Assembly (NCBI GenBank): GCA_029855925.1
Contig: JAGSHP010000017.1
Location: 1-6,283, forward strand
DNA: 6,283 bases
Source: Candidatus Thorarchaeota archaeon
Lineage (GTDB): Archaea > Asgardarchaeota > Thorarchaeia > Thorarchaeales > Thorarchaeaceae
Reading direction: 5' to 3'
The notes beneath the pieces were generated by a model. It was not told the DNA's origin, did no database searches, and was given only the letters and a program-made list of their open reading frames with translations. Positions 1 to 6,283 of this stretch are shown here, piece after piece (position 1 is the stretch's first letter; each line of letters starts with the position of its first letter). The position numbers and the translations under genes were made by a program.

Positions 1-2
1 CC

Positions 3-1043
3 CCTGACTATGACCAGTTGGCGGAACTACTGAGACCAGTTGTTGAGCGTGGGTTGCCAGACGGGGATGTTAGAAGGCAATGGGGCCGCGAGCTAGTCAC
101 TTGGGAGAACTCACTACGAGAAGAAGCACAGCTTCGGGGAAAGAGCAAGTCACTCGAGAAGACAAGGAGACGCGCCCGCAGGCAGCTCAAAACGCTCAAG
201 GCTTCAAATGACATATGCGCCGACATCTTCGAGGTGTTCCGATTCTACATGAACATACATCTTGCAACGCTGAAGTACTTTCTTGGACAACACTGGATTG
301 AACCAATACCCGCTTGGAATCTAGACTTCTTCTACTTTGACAATTCAGTGACAGTCGACGGTCGGCCCATCGTGAACCAACCAGTATATACTATGGGGCC
401 GTTGGAGCTCCACGCCCCTCATGAGAACATTGATAGCGCGCAGTGGAAAAAGGCTATGAGCCTAGATTTCTCAAGTATGGTTTCATACGCCACTGGTTTC
501 GTGGGATCAGGCATTTTCACCAAGGCGTACGAAATGCTGGCATTGAATGAGGCCGAACTCTCGGTCATACTGCTTGATGCAGGGCTGGAATCGGCTTTCA
601 AGTTCCTGTGGAGCCGCCCATCCAAGCGCCTACGTTCTTGGTTGGAGTTGAGCGGACTTCCCAATCTTCGAAGGAGCGACACAAGCTTTGGCGACTTCAT
701 CAGGGAGTCCCGGCAAGTGTTTGAGAGATGCATACCAAGAATTGACCCGGATATTAGTAGGTCTCGGGTGAGAAAGCTGTGGAGCTGCATGGAGTACACG
801 CATAAGATGCGAAACTATGTTCTGCACCAAAAGGGAGTAATACGTAGGCAAATCATGAATGCAATCCGCGGCTCTGATAAGACTGGCATTGGCAAGCCTG
901 CGGACTACGGTATTGAGATTGATGTGGATCTCAAGTGCAAGACCCATACCAGGCCATACTGGTGGAGAGTAGTTCAGGCACTTCATGAGCCTTGTCGTGA
1001 GATAGACAGGTTATGCACTTTGGTTCGGAATCATCTGTCCTAA
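3..1043 (+). CDS. HEPN-domain-like protein, 5' end outside window
   Basis: The frame is open from base 3 to the TAA at 1041-1043. A TTG at 18 could serve as a start, but no Shine-Dalgarno site precedes it and codons continue upstream, so I read the gene as truncated by the window edge. Numbering from the TTG, residues 35-62 are very basic and helical (GKSKSLEK, RRRARRQ). Residues 66-100 are helical and aromatic-rich. A helix at 180-198 (LLDAGLESAFKFLW) followed by helices at 224-275 contains RNYVLH at 265-270, an R-N-x3-H (Rx4H) motif. Known of the family: HEPN domains are all-alpha folds whose R-x4-6-H motif is the catalytic centre of many RNases in toxin-antitoxin, abortive-infection and CRISPR systems, and N or another polar residue usually follows the R. 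Inferred: an RNA-cleaving or RNA-binding HEPN protein. No MNT-type antitoxin partner lies downstream. I do not recognise the N-terminal part, and a catalytically silent HEPN protein is possible. Confidence 0.72.
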   Translation, partial: PDYDQLAELLRPVVERGLPDGDVRRQWGRELVTWENSLREEAQLRGKSKSLEKTRRRARRQLKTLKASNDICADIFEVFRFYMNIHLATLKYFLGQHWIEPIPAWNLDFFYFDNSVTVDGRPIVNQPVYTMGPLELHAPHENIDSAQWKKAMSLDFSSMVSYATGFVGSGIFTKAYEMLALNEAELSVILLDAGLESAFKFLWSRPSKRLRSWLELSGLPNLRRSDTSFGDFIRESRQVFERCIPRIDPDISRSRVRKLWSCMEYTHKMRNYVLHQKGVIRRQIMNAIRGSDKTGIGKPADYGIEIDVDLKCKTHTRPYWWRVVQALHEPCREIDRLCTLVRNHLS

Positions 1044-1265
1044 GACAAGCAGTAGGCCAAATAGGCTGAAATGACCGACTCTGCGGATGGCACAGCCAAG
1101 CAGATGCTTGTGGATTCGATTGAAATGGGAGAATAGCCTGCAGACCTGTGGGCACCAAGCTCTAGAAGACTCGGACGGGAAATTGTGGTAGGAGGGAGTA
1201 CGATTCTCTACCAAGTCCGAACAGCAGCTATCGTGTACATCCTACTCAATTGTATGGGGAGGATT

Positions 1266-1531
1266 ATGAGAGCCGTAGCGGTCATGATTCCTGACGAACT
1301 TGCGGAGAAGCTAGATGAGCTAGCAGGGGAAAGGGCGGGCGACCAATCGCAGTTGCTCCGATGAATCTTGGGGGTTGGTACAGGCAGGTACTGTTGCAAC
1401 GTGCGCTTGCCGAGTGCAGGGCACGACGCGTACTTCTGTGGAGGGTTTCGGGGATGACCCGAGTGATGTTGAGGGAGATGATTGACTTGGCGGATTCGGC
1501 GATGATTCTCACTGCCTCTGACCGGCAATAG
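1266..1531 (+). pseudogene. UPF0175-like antitoxin, split by a frameshift
   Basis: An ATG at 1266 sits 3 nt after GGGGAGG (1256-1262). It encodes 32 residues beginning MRAVAVMIPDELAEKLDELA, which resemble the N-terminal ribbon-helix-helix-like part of VapB/UPF0175 antitoxins, and stops at TGA 1362-1364. The frame one base back continues from an ATG at 1361 that overlaps this stop (ATGA). It gives NLGWYRQVLLQRALAECRAR, then RVLLWRVSGMTRVMLREMID and LADSA, ending at TAG 1529-1531. The second part matches the UPF0175 pattern of ALxxYRxGRVSLWRAAELAGVxLxEM in spacing. Joined, the two halves give about 88 residues, the usual family size. Known of the family: these small proteins are DNA-binding antitoxins, often followed by a PIN-like toxin gene. 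None is visible downstream. The helix-turn-helix core has diverged (VSGMTRV where AAELAGV is typical), which supports decay. Two coupled ORFs, programmed -1 slippage or a sequencing error are alternatives. Confidence 0.6.
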
Positions 1532-1743
1532 TCAGGGCGCGACCTAGGGTCTGTCGAAGGAACTCGGCGGCAATCATTGATTATATCTGGCCTCTGAATT
1601 GCTGCAGATGTCTACAGTCTCGCCATTCGAGCCGTGCGAGAGGTCGGTAAGGACTGACACGACCAATCTCTACTTGGTGTTACCACCCGGTGCATTAATC
1701 CGGCGCCAAAGGAAAGGCGTAGTCGCACGCGTGCAATCAACCA

Positions 1744-2261
1744 ATGGAACACGATGCCACCGCCTACGACAGTCACACAGAAGATTGGATTGAATTCCTC
1801 ATCGAAACGTCCGCATGCTGGTCGCGAAAACTCCGGGGGACTCGCGGCACGCCCTTCTACTGTCTGACGAACCGTTCACAGTTTTCCGCACTCAAACCGA
1901 CCTCTTGGACTTGCCGAAGGGTTTCAAGAAGCCCGCTCAAGAAGTCCGGTCATTGCGTGTCCGGCCGGGCGGTTCCTACAGTAGCTGCCCGAAGCCATAG
2001 ACTCATGATGGGGCAATTCCAGTCGGTGAGGCCGGAAGGTCGATGGTCAAAGTGTGATGTGGGCAGATGCAGTCGCGGAGGCACGGTGTGCTCAATAGGA
2101 TGGGGCCCGCACGGGCTGAGTACTTGTTTCCGCTCCTAGAGCTCCTGTTGGGGGCTGCCAAACGGAGCGGTAACAACTACCTTTGCATACCCATGTCCCA
2201 AGAGAATGTCATGACAGCTCTGAGTATGTCTGGGGATGGACTGGGGGTTGGAGGGTGTTGA
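1744..2261 (+). pseudogene. Probable remnant of an unrecognised gene
   Basis: An ATG at 1744 starts EHDATAYDSHTEDWIEFLIE, and at about 1810 the protein-like sequence moves to the frame starting MLVAKTPGDSRHALLLSDEP at 1815. This continues as FTVFRTQTDLLDLPKGFKKP to a TAG at 1998-2000. The same frame then runs through a TGA at 2055-2057 and resumes with protein-like sequence (ARAEYLFPLLELLLGAAKRS, then MSQENVMTALSM) up to TGA 2259-2261. Amphipathic helices and hydrophobic runs on either side of the stops, all in one frame, suggest one former gene of about 170 codons with one frameshift and two internal stops. No good ribosome binding site precedes 1744. I do not recognise the family. The alternative is chance open stretches in non-coding DNA. 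It follows the broken antitoxin but does not look like a PIN-domain toxin. Confidence 0.3.
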
Positions 2262-2511
2262 CTTGAGGGTTCAGCGTCACCTGCGAGCACCTTAGAGACC
2301 CTCTCCCGTGTATGCTACAAGCTGCTCCAGAACAGTTCCGACAGGGCTTCGGCGTGACGTGGACGCCAAACTGAGTCCAAGGTCTTGGCGCAGTCGAACG
2401 TAGAGGATTAAGAACACCTGAAACGTGACAACTCACGCCCACTCCGGTCGACAATCCTTTAATTGAGAGAGCTGTTTCTATGAGCAACCCCTACACTCCG
2501 CCGTACAGACC
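2262..2511. other. Non-coding leader upstream of the HEAT-repeat gene
   Basis: No convincing gene lies here. The frame of the upstream remnant stays fairly open through stops at 2355-2357 and 2409-2411, but the residues carry no recognisable motif. A separate frame runs from 2480 to 2581 and encodes MSNPYTPPYRPGRS before overlapping the start of the next gene in another frame. It has no strong ribosome binding site. The AT-richer patch CTTTAATT at 2457-2464 is the only weak promoter-like spot I can point to. Confidence 0.35.
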
Positions 2512-2518
2512 GGGGAGG
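2512..2518 (+). promoter_or_regulatory. Shine-Dalgarno site for the HEAT-repeat gene
   Basis: GGGGAGG ends 8 nt before the ATG at 2527, a normal spacing. It fixes the start of the large gene, since the open frame upstream back to 2467 has no better start codon. It is the same core sequence seen before the split antitoxin at 1256-1262, where the spacing is only 3 nt. Confidence 0.75.
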
Positions 2519-2526
2519 AGTGTGTC

Positions 2527-4998
2527 ATGGGCTTGTCGAGTCTATCCGCGGCCAGAGGCTATGAGAATACAATATACCTAGCATTCTCTCTGGTCGTGAT
2601 GGGACTACTTGTCAAGACACTGTTCCCGTGGGCTCTGAGTGATCTTAGGGTAGCTATAAGCCTGACTGCTATTGGGTCTTCTCTACTCGCAAGTCTTCTG
2701 TTCTACTTGCGGCCAACTGACTGGCTTTTGGCGATACTCAAACGCTACGTTCTGCGTCGTCGGGATGCTCTGGCAATTTACTGTGCACAGCTGTCCCTCA
2801 TCGCTAGGTCATGGGAAACCGCAGTTTCGCGGCTACCGAGTCCCGACGAACAAGCCGAACACATGACAGACTTGCTTGACTCAGAGCCAGCACTGCGTAC
2901 GGACATCTGGACAATTACCGGCGCTGGTCTGTTCCTAGTTTCGATACCTCTTCTCGGGGCTCTGCTAGACTTGACGGATACTCTCTGGCCTGTCTTCCTA
3001 GCAATGATGATTGCAATTGTTCTCTCAACGGGATACAGATACAGAGGGTTTTCGGGTAGAGCCCTAATGGCCGCCATGAGTAGGTATCTCGAAGATGTGA
3101 TGCAGGCAGACTTGGCTTCGAGACAAGCGTCCACAATGCTGGAACAGCAAGGTGGGCGGGGGACTGGTGACTGGCAAACCGCCACGACCCCTGATACAGA
3201 GATGGAGTATAAGCGGCAACTGACAATGAACGTAGCTGAGACCAATAGAATCTTGGACCGAAGAGAATGGAAACGGTTCGAAACAAGGTTCGAATCTCTA
3301 AGGAATGCCATCGATGTCTTCTCGAGAGAGAGGCTTCGCTTGACCGCATACGACGGCCTTGTGAACGATTGGGTACAGGTGTTCATGGCTCCAGACGAAA
3401 TGGCGAGGACGGCTGCATTGACGAGGCTCGATAATCAGAAGACGGTTCTCAGCAGTCTGTGCAACCTCGAAGACAGTCCCATGGTGGAGGCCATACGTCA
3501 TATCTGTGAAGTTGATCCGTGCCTTGTTACAGATACTGCTGAGCTCTTCCGGCATATCGTGCCTGAATATTTGACAATGAGCTCGATGGTATCACTAGCA
3601 AAGATACTGGAGCGGCTTGGGGACACGGAACAACTGGACACGATTGCAGCACAGATTGCATCGTGGATTGGTACCTCGACAGAAGGCTGCAAGAACACCC
3701 TGTTCATGTTTGGCACAGCCGATTTTGGTACGCAAATCCGACTGATGGGTGCCGTCGCACCGTATCTCGGAGAGAGGGGTATTCTTGCAGTTGTCCGCTT
3801 TCTCACGGATCATGATTCCAGAGTTGGAGGTGCCGCGGTTCGGCTCTGTGGCTACGTTGACGATGACAACCTTGTGGAACTGGTGACGCCGTATCTAGAA
3901 ACACTTCCGCATTCCACGTCCCCCATTGCCGCAGATGCTCTGTCAAGCTTGGCAAACGTCGGCAAGAAATCGGTCGAGCCAAGGGTACAGGAAGCGGTCT
4001 CATTATGCCTGCGCCATCGCGAGCCCGATGTGCGCCTACGTGCGCTCATTGCCGCGGAGAGCCTGAGTTGGCCGCCCGGAGTGCTGAGTGGCATTACAAA
4101 AGACCTGAGAAACATGCTGTTGGGAGACAAAGAACCTTACATTCGAGTTAGAGCAGCAAGAACACTTAGCAGGATTGCTGGCTTGGACTTTCAATACCCC
4201 TGGCTCCCTCCCCAGTGTGTTGCACTCTGCCTAGGACTCTCGCTTTCCCGAGAGGAGTCCCATGCGCAAGATGCTGACCCCTCAGAGGTGGTTCAAGCTC
4301 TGCTGTCAAGCGATCAAAGAGCTGTCCATGAAGCGTCGGCCGCAGCGCTCTCGAATCTTGAGGACATGGCTCATGCGATTGAACTCCGCGACATACTGGA
4401 CTTGATTGGTGCTGGACAGGAGTCAATAGCAGTTGGGTTGTTGCTTCTTCGGGAGAAGGATACGGTACATATTCACGATGGTTCACTACTGAAGAAACTA
4501 TTCAGGCTCGTTGTTGATGGAAGTGAACTGGAGAAGTTGCTGGCAGCGGCATGCATAGGCCCGAAACGCCAGCTGTTTGACCCATTCGTGAAATGGGTAA
4601 GACATACCGGTTTCTCAGAGCAGCCCTACGTGTTGCTAACTCTCGGCTGCGGAGGAAACTCTCTCCTACAATACCCCGACATGGTATCAGCACTGGAAGT
4701 GGGGATTAGGGCTGGATCCGAGGAGAAACGAGTAATGGCAACATATGCAGTAGGCCTGATGGGTGAGAAGATTCAGCGATACCCAAACGTAACCATGACG
4801 CTATTGGAGAGTCTGCGCGGGGCATCAGGGCTGCTTTCGATGTGTTTGCTGGAGGCCATTGCCAACACCTGTGACAGGCACGTCCTACCGTATCTGGAGG
4901 AATACTTGACTGAGGCGCAGTCTATGCCGGTCTACGAAGCGACCCTGCGTGCCATTGAGAGGGTTCAAGAAAGGACTGTTCGCACGTTGGACACCTGA
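2527..4998 (+). CDS. Four-TM membrane-anchored HEAT-repeat protein
   Basis: This 823-residue protein has an ATG start supported by GGGGAGG 8 nt upstream and a TGA stop at 4996-4998. The N-terminal part has four hydrophobic segments: about 16-36, 41-61, 128-148 and 152-169. The loop between the pairs (62-127) is basic at its start (KRYVLRRRD, 72-80), so loop and tail are probably cytoplasmic by the positive-inside rule. Residues 175-275 are charged and helical with a low-complexity stretch at 207-224. From about 286 the protein is all-helical. HEAT-like pairs are clear at 429-460, 463-497, 499-531, 535-552 (EPYIRVRAARTLSRIAG), 594-627, 731-763 and 766-813. Typical features are D-x-R or R-x-x-A motifs and an A-A-x-x-L second helix. 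Known: HEAT repeats form curved solenoids that bind proteins or nucleic acid. No catalytic motif is visible. Inferred: a membrane-tethered scaffold or sensor. I know no named family with this architecture. The gene stands alone: there is no close upstream partner and the next clear gene is convergent. Confidence 0.85.
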   Translation: MGLSSLSAARGYENTIYLAFSLVVMGLLVKTLFPWALSDLRVAISLTAIGSSLLASLLFYLRPTDWLLAILKRYVLRRRDALAIYCAQLSLIARSWETAVSRLPSPDEQAEHMTDLLDSEPALRTDIWTITGAGLFLVSIPLLGALLDLTDTLWPVFLAMMIAIVLSTGYRYRGFSGRALMAAMSRYLEDVMQADLASRQASTMLEQQGGRGTGDWQTATTPDTEMEYKRQLTMNVAETNRILDRREWKRFETRFESLRNAIDVFSRERLRLTAYDGLVNDWVQVFMAPDEMARTAALTRLDNQKTVLSSLCNLEDSPMVEAIRHICEVDPCLVTDTAELFRHIVPEYLTMSSMVSLAKILERLGDTEQLDTIAAQIASWIGTSTEGCKNTLFMFGTADFGTQIRLMGAVAPYLGERGILAVVRFLTDHDSRVGGAAVRLCGYVDDDNLVELVTPYLETLPHSTSPIAADALSSLANVGKKSVEPRVQEAVSLCLRHREPDVRLRALIAAESLSWPPGVLSGITKDLRNMLLGDKEPYIRVRAARTLSRIAGLDFQYPWLPPQCVALCLGLSLSREESHAQDADPSEVVQALLSSDQRAVHEASAAALSNLEDMAHAIELRDILDLIGAGQESIAVGLLLLREKDTVHIHDGSLLKKLFRLVVDGSELEKLLAAACIGPKRQLFDPFVKWVRHTGFSEQPYVLLTLGCGGNSLLQYPDMVSALEVGIRAGSEEKRVMATYAVGLMGEKIQRYPNVTMTLLESLRGASGLLSMCLLEAIANTCDRHVLPYLEEYLTEAQSMPVYEATLRAIERVQERTVRTLDT

Positions 4999-5012
4999 TA
5001 TCGGAGGAGTAC

Positions 5013-5099
5013 TTGCAGTGCATTCGCCAGTACACCCTTGAAACGAATTGGAAGGATGTGCATCAACACCTTCGCTTAGGCTACGAATTTGAGTCCTAG
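5013..5099 (+). CDS. Possible 28-residue ORF after the HEAT-repeat gene
   Basis: GGAGGAG at 5003-5009, just past the HEAT-gene stop, is followed 3 nt later by a TTG at 5013. The frame runs 28 codons (starts LQCIRQYTLETNWKDVHQHL) and its TAG stop lies inside the left arm of the palindrome of the first 26-bp repeat. The short spacing resembles that of the split antitoxin. Against it are the rare start codon, the length, and the absence of any recognisable family. The site could equally be a chance purine run, or could serve the GTG at 5019, which gives only seven codons. I have little confidence that this is translated. Confidence 0.18.
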   Translation: MQCIRQYTLETNWKDVHQHLRLGYEFES

Positions 5100-5108
5100 T
5101 TGCTAGGC
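5083..5108 (+). repeat. 26-bp repeat, copy 1, with a 13-bp palindrome
   Basis: This copy matches 5151-5176 at 25 of 26 positions (T at 5088, C at 5156). The last 20 bases are identical. Bases 5095-5107 form a perfect inverted repeat, CCTAG-TTG-CTAGG. No T-run follows, so it is not a standard intrinsic terminator. A dimeric regulator's operator, or an RNA hairpin in the 3' end of the HEAT transcript, would both fit. Confidence 0.8.
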
Positions 5109-5150
5109 GGTGCCCACAGGTGTTCACTCTGCACTTGACTGGGCTACGTC

Positions 5151-5176
5151 ACGAACTTGAGTCCTAGTTGCTAGGC
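5151..5176 (+). repeat. 26-bp repeat, copy 2, with a 13-bp palindrome
   Basis: This is the second copy, 68 bp from the first, with the palindrome at 5163-5175. A looser match, GGCTAC, precedes both copies (5079-5084 and 5142-5147), with a few extra bases before copy 2. The duplicated stretch may therefore once have been longer. The 42 bp between the copies show no further similarity. Confidence 0.8.
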
Positions 5177-5541
5177 TATACCGACTTGGCCCACGAATAT
5201 TTCCGAAACAACAGGGGTTCCTTCCTCATGCTGGCTAGATACGGACAAGTGGTCTGGTCTTTCCAAGCTTGCGACCATTGAGTCATGTGGACGCAGAGTC
5301 CAAAACGAGGTTTCATCGCATAGCCACACCAATGTTCTCAGTCATTGGTAGCACTTAGGGCAATGCTTCTTCTATTCGGCTCCTGAATGGGGTAGTGCGA
5401 AACGACCCACAATCAAGCTCGCCCGTAGCCAGCTAGACAGCAGTAGGATAGACTTAGTAGAGTGGGCTGGTACCGGTTCAGGATGATCTACTTAGTGATG
5501 ATGGCCTCACGTGAACAACGGGGAAACCACTCTGAAGCAAT
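5177..5541. other. Intergenic region between convergent genes
   Basis: I see no gene on either strand in these 365 bases, where stops are frequent in all frames. There is one clear inverted repeat (5328-5349). No T-rich tract that would mark a terminator for either converging gene is visible. Confidence 0.5.
5328..5349. repeat. Inverted repeat, 7-bp stem and 8-nt loop
   Basis: ACCAATG (5328-5334) and CATTGGT (5343-5349) are exact reverse complements separated by 8 nt. The site lies between the convergent genes, about 195 bp beyond the stop of the minus-strand gene. It lacks a T-tract. It could be a weak bidirectional hairpin or simply chance, as a 7-bp stem is not rare. Confidence 0.4.
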
Positions 5542-6283
5542 CTAGCGAAACGGAGGGACACTCCCGGTAAGAAGAGTCCAGCGATACGTGTCCCAACTCA
5601 GCAGAAATCCTAGACGTTCCACAATGGACTGAGCCCAATGAACAGCCTCAGTGCTAGCACGAGAAAAAACTAGGCCTGGGCGGCTGAACCTCACCGAAAC
5701 CTGCGTTAGAAAGTCTGTTCGAACAAGGGAAGTCGCGCTCTGTTGAGGCACCTTCGGTCTAGCGTCAGGAACTTCCATCCCGGGCATGGACTGCGCCGCT
5801 TCTGTCATCGTCGCTTGTAGACTCTCAGAGAACTCACGTTCGTAGAAAGAGTCAGTGATGGAACGTTCCTGTCCCAGCTTGTAGTCATACCAGTCAACCC
5901 GACCCAGTTCGGATTTGATTTCAAGGCTCCTGAGTGGCCCCGACCTCCATCTGAACTTCAGTTCCAGTTTTCCATCCGACCTAGCATAGCTCAGCTTGCA
6001 TTTGCCGGGAAGGGTCAGGCGACGGCTCGAAGTATCGGATAGGAAAACGTTGTTACTTCCAATGATACTCTCTATGCTCCTCTCAGTCTTGTTTCCCACA
6101 CCATCTGTCGTTTGAATCATTTGGGTTGTTGTGTGTAGCACCGTTAACATCACGGCTTCAACCGCGTCTAGTGGAACGCCACTCTCACTGACACGCTCTG
6201 GACTGGTTCCTACTTCGTCATTCTCAAACAGTTCCTGCACAGATTGCCCCTTTATCAGTTCACGTAGGAGGTAGTGGGGAAAG
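5542..6283 (-). CDS. Unrecognised protein, 5' end outside window
   Basis: The minus-strand frame ends at a TAG (complement of 5542-5544) and is open to the right window edge. A GTG at 6240-6238 could start a 232-residue protein, preceded by a weak AAGGGG. The 14 visible codons before it (FPHYLLRELIKGQS) read like protein, so I treat the gene as 5'-truncated. Numbering from the GTG, residues 74-123 alternate polar and hydrophobic residues (RLTLPGKCKLSYARSDGKLE, then LKFRW), suggesting beta strands. Residues 124-155 are helical and acidic, 156-170 form a proline-rich linker, and 172-232 form a mixed C-terminal part with strand VSVRFSRPGLVFS and helix EAVHWAQSIVERLGF. There is no signal peptide in the visible part, no clear membrane helix and no catalytic motif I recognise. 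The gene faces the HEAT-repeat gene, so the two are not co-transcribed. Function unknown. Confidence 0.72.
   Translation of the reverse strand, partial: FPHYLLRELIKGQSVQELFENDEVGTSPERVSESGVPLDAVEAVMLTVLHTTTQMIQTTDGVGNKTERSIESIIGSNNVFLSDTSSRRLTLPGKCKLSYARSDGKLELKFRWRSGPLRSLEIKSELGRVDWYDYKLGQERSITDSFYEREFSESLQATMTEAAQSMPGMEVPDARPKVPQQSATSLVRTDFLTQVSVRFSRPGLVFSRASTEAVHWAQSIVERLGFLLSWDTYRWTLLTGSVPPFR

Noticed and set aside
1071..1136. 21-residue ORF (MTDSADGTAKQMLVDSIEMG...)
   Set aside because: No ribosome binding site, no recognisable family, and too short to support from sequence alone.
1599..1793. 64-codon plus-strand frame after the antitoxin
   Set aside because: Arginine-rich translation with no motif, no ribosome binding site, and overlap with a better remnant frame.
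2457..2464. CTTTAATT as an archaeal TATA box for the HEAT gene
   Set aside because: No BRE-like element is evident, the domain of life is uncertain, and the patch is too short to stand alone.
2209..2487. 92-codon minus-strand frame
   Set aside because: Low-complexity, Cys/Pro/Ser-rich translation typical of a shadow frame, with no ribosome binding site or motif.
3287..3296. GGTTCGAATC, resembling a tRNA T-arm
   Set aside because: It lies within the HEAT gene in a well-supported coding frame, and no acceptor or anticodon stems surround it.
1144..5121. 13-bp inverted match between 1144-1156 and 5109-5121 as possible element ends
   Set aside because: Flanking bases do not extend the match, no transposase lies between, and one 13-bp inverted match is near chance expectation for a window this size.
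5083..5176. Minimal CRISPR array (two 26-bp repeats, 42-bp spacer)
   Set aside because: Only two copies, no third repeat at the expected 68-bp spacing on either side, no cas genes, and the repeat has a short internal palindrome more like a binding site.
6264..6283. Plus-strand GTAGGAGGTAGTG as a ribosome binding site for a new gene
   Set aside because: It lies inside the open minus-strand frame, the only nearby start (GTG) is too close to the purine run, and the window ends there.

Overview
The window is a gene-poor stretch of roughly 50% GC, with three substantial reading frames: a HEPN-type protein cut at the left edge, a large membrane-anchored HEAT-repeat protein, and an unrecognised minus-strand gene cut at the right edge. 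The gaps between them are long (about 1.5 kb and 0.5 kb) and the first gap holds decayed genes. Such spacing, together with a broken antitoxin gene, suggests an accessory or decaying region of a prokaryotic genome. Shine-Dalgarno sites (GGGGAGG before the HEAT gene and before the antitoxin) show it is prokaryotic. The UPF0175-like antitoxin is a family common in archaea and also found in bacteria, so an archaeon is a mild preference only. No marker in the window fixes the taxon.

Left (3-1043, +): the C-terminal 346 residues or so of a protein with an R-x4-H motif of the HEPN kind, probably an RNase or a relative. Middle gap (1044-2526): an antitoxin-like gene split by a frameshift (1266-1531), a likely remnant of an unknown gene (1744-2261), and a short leader carrying a good ribosome binding site at 2512-2518. 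Centre (2527-4998, +): an 823-residue protein with four predicted N-terminal membrane helices in two pairs and a long C-terminal alpha-helical HEAT-repeat part. I cannot place it in a named family.

Right gap (4999-5541): two near-identical 26-bp repeats 68 bp apart, each containing the perfect palindrome CCTAG-TTG-CTAGG, and one further 7-bp stem inverted repeat. No gene is clear there, apart from one weak short-ORF candidate at 5013-5099. Right end (5542-6283, -): the C-terminal 246 residues or so of an unrecognised protein, convergent with the HEAT gene.

How the genes work together is not shown by the sequence. A HEPN protein, toxin-antitoxin debris and a membrane-anchored HEAT-repeat protein are compatible with a defence or stress-response neighbourhood. 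The three main genes are not in one operon, however: the gap between the first two is 1.48 kb and the third is on the opposite strand.
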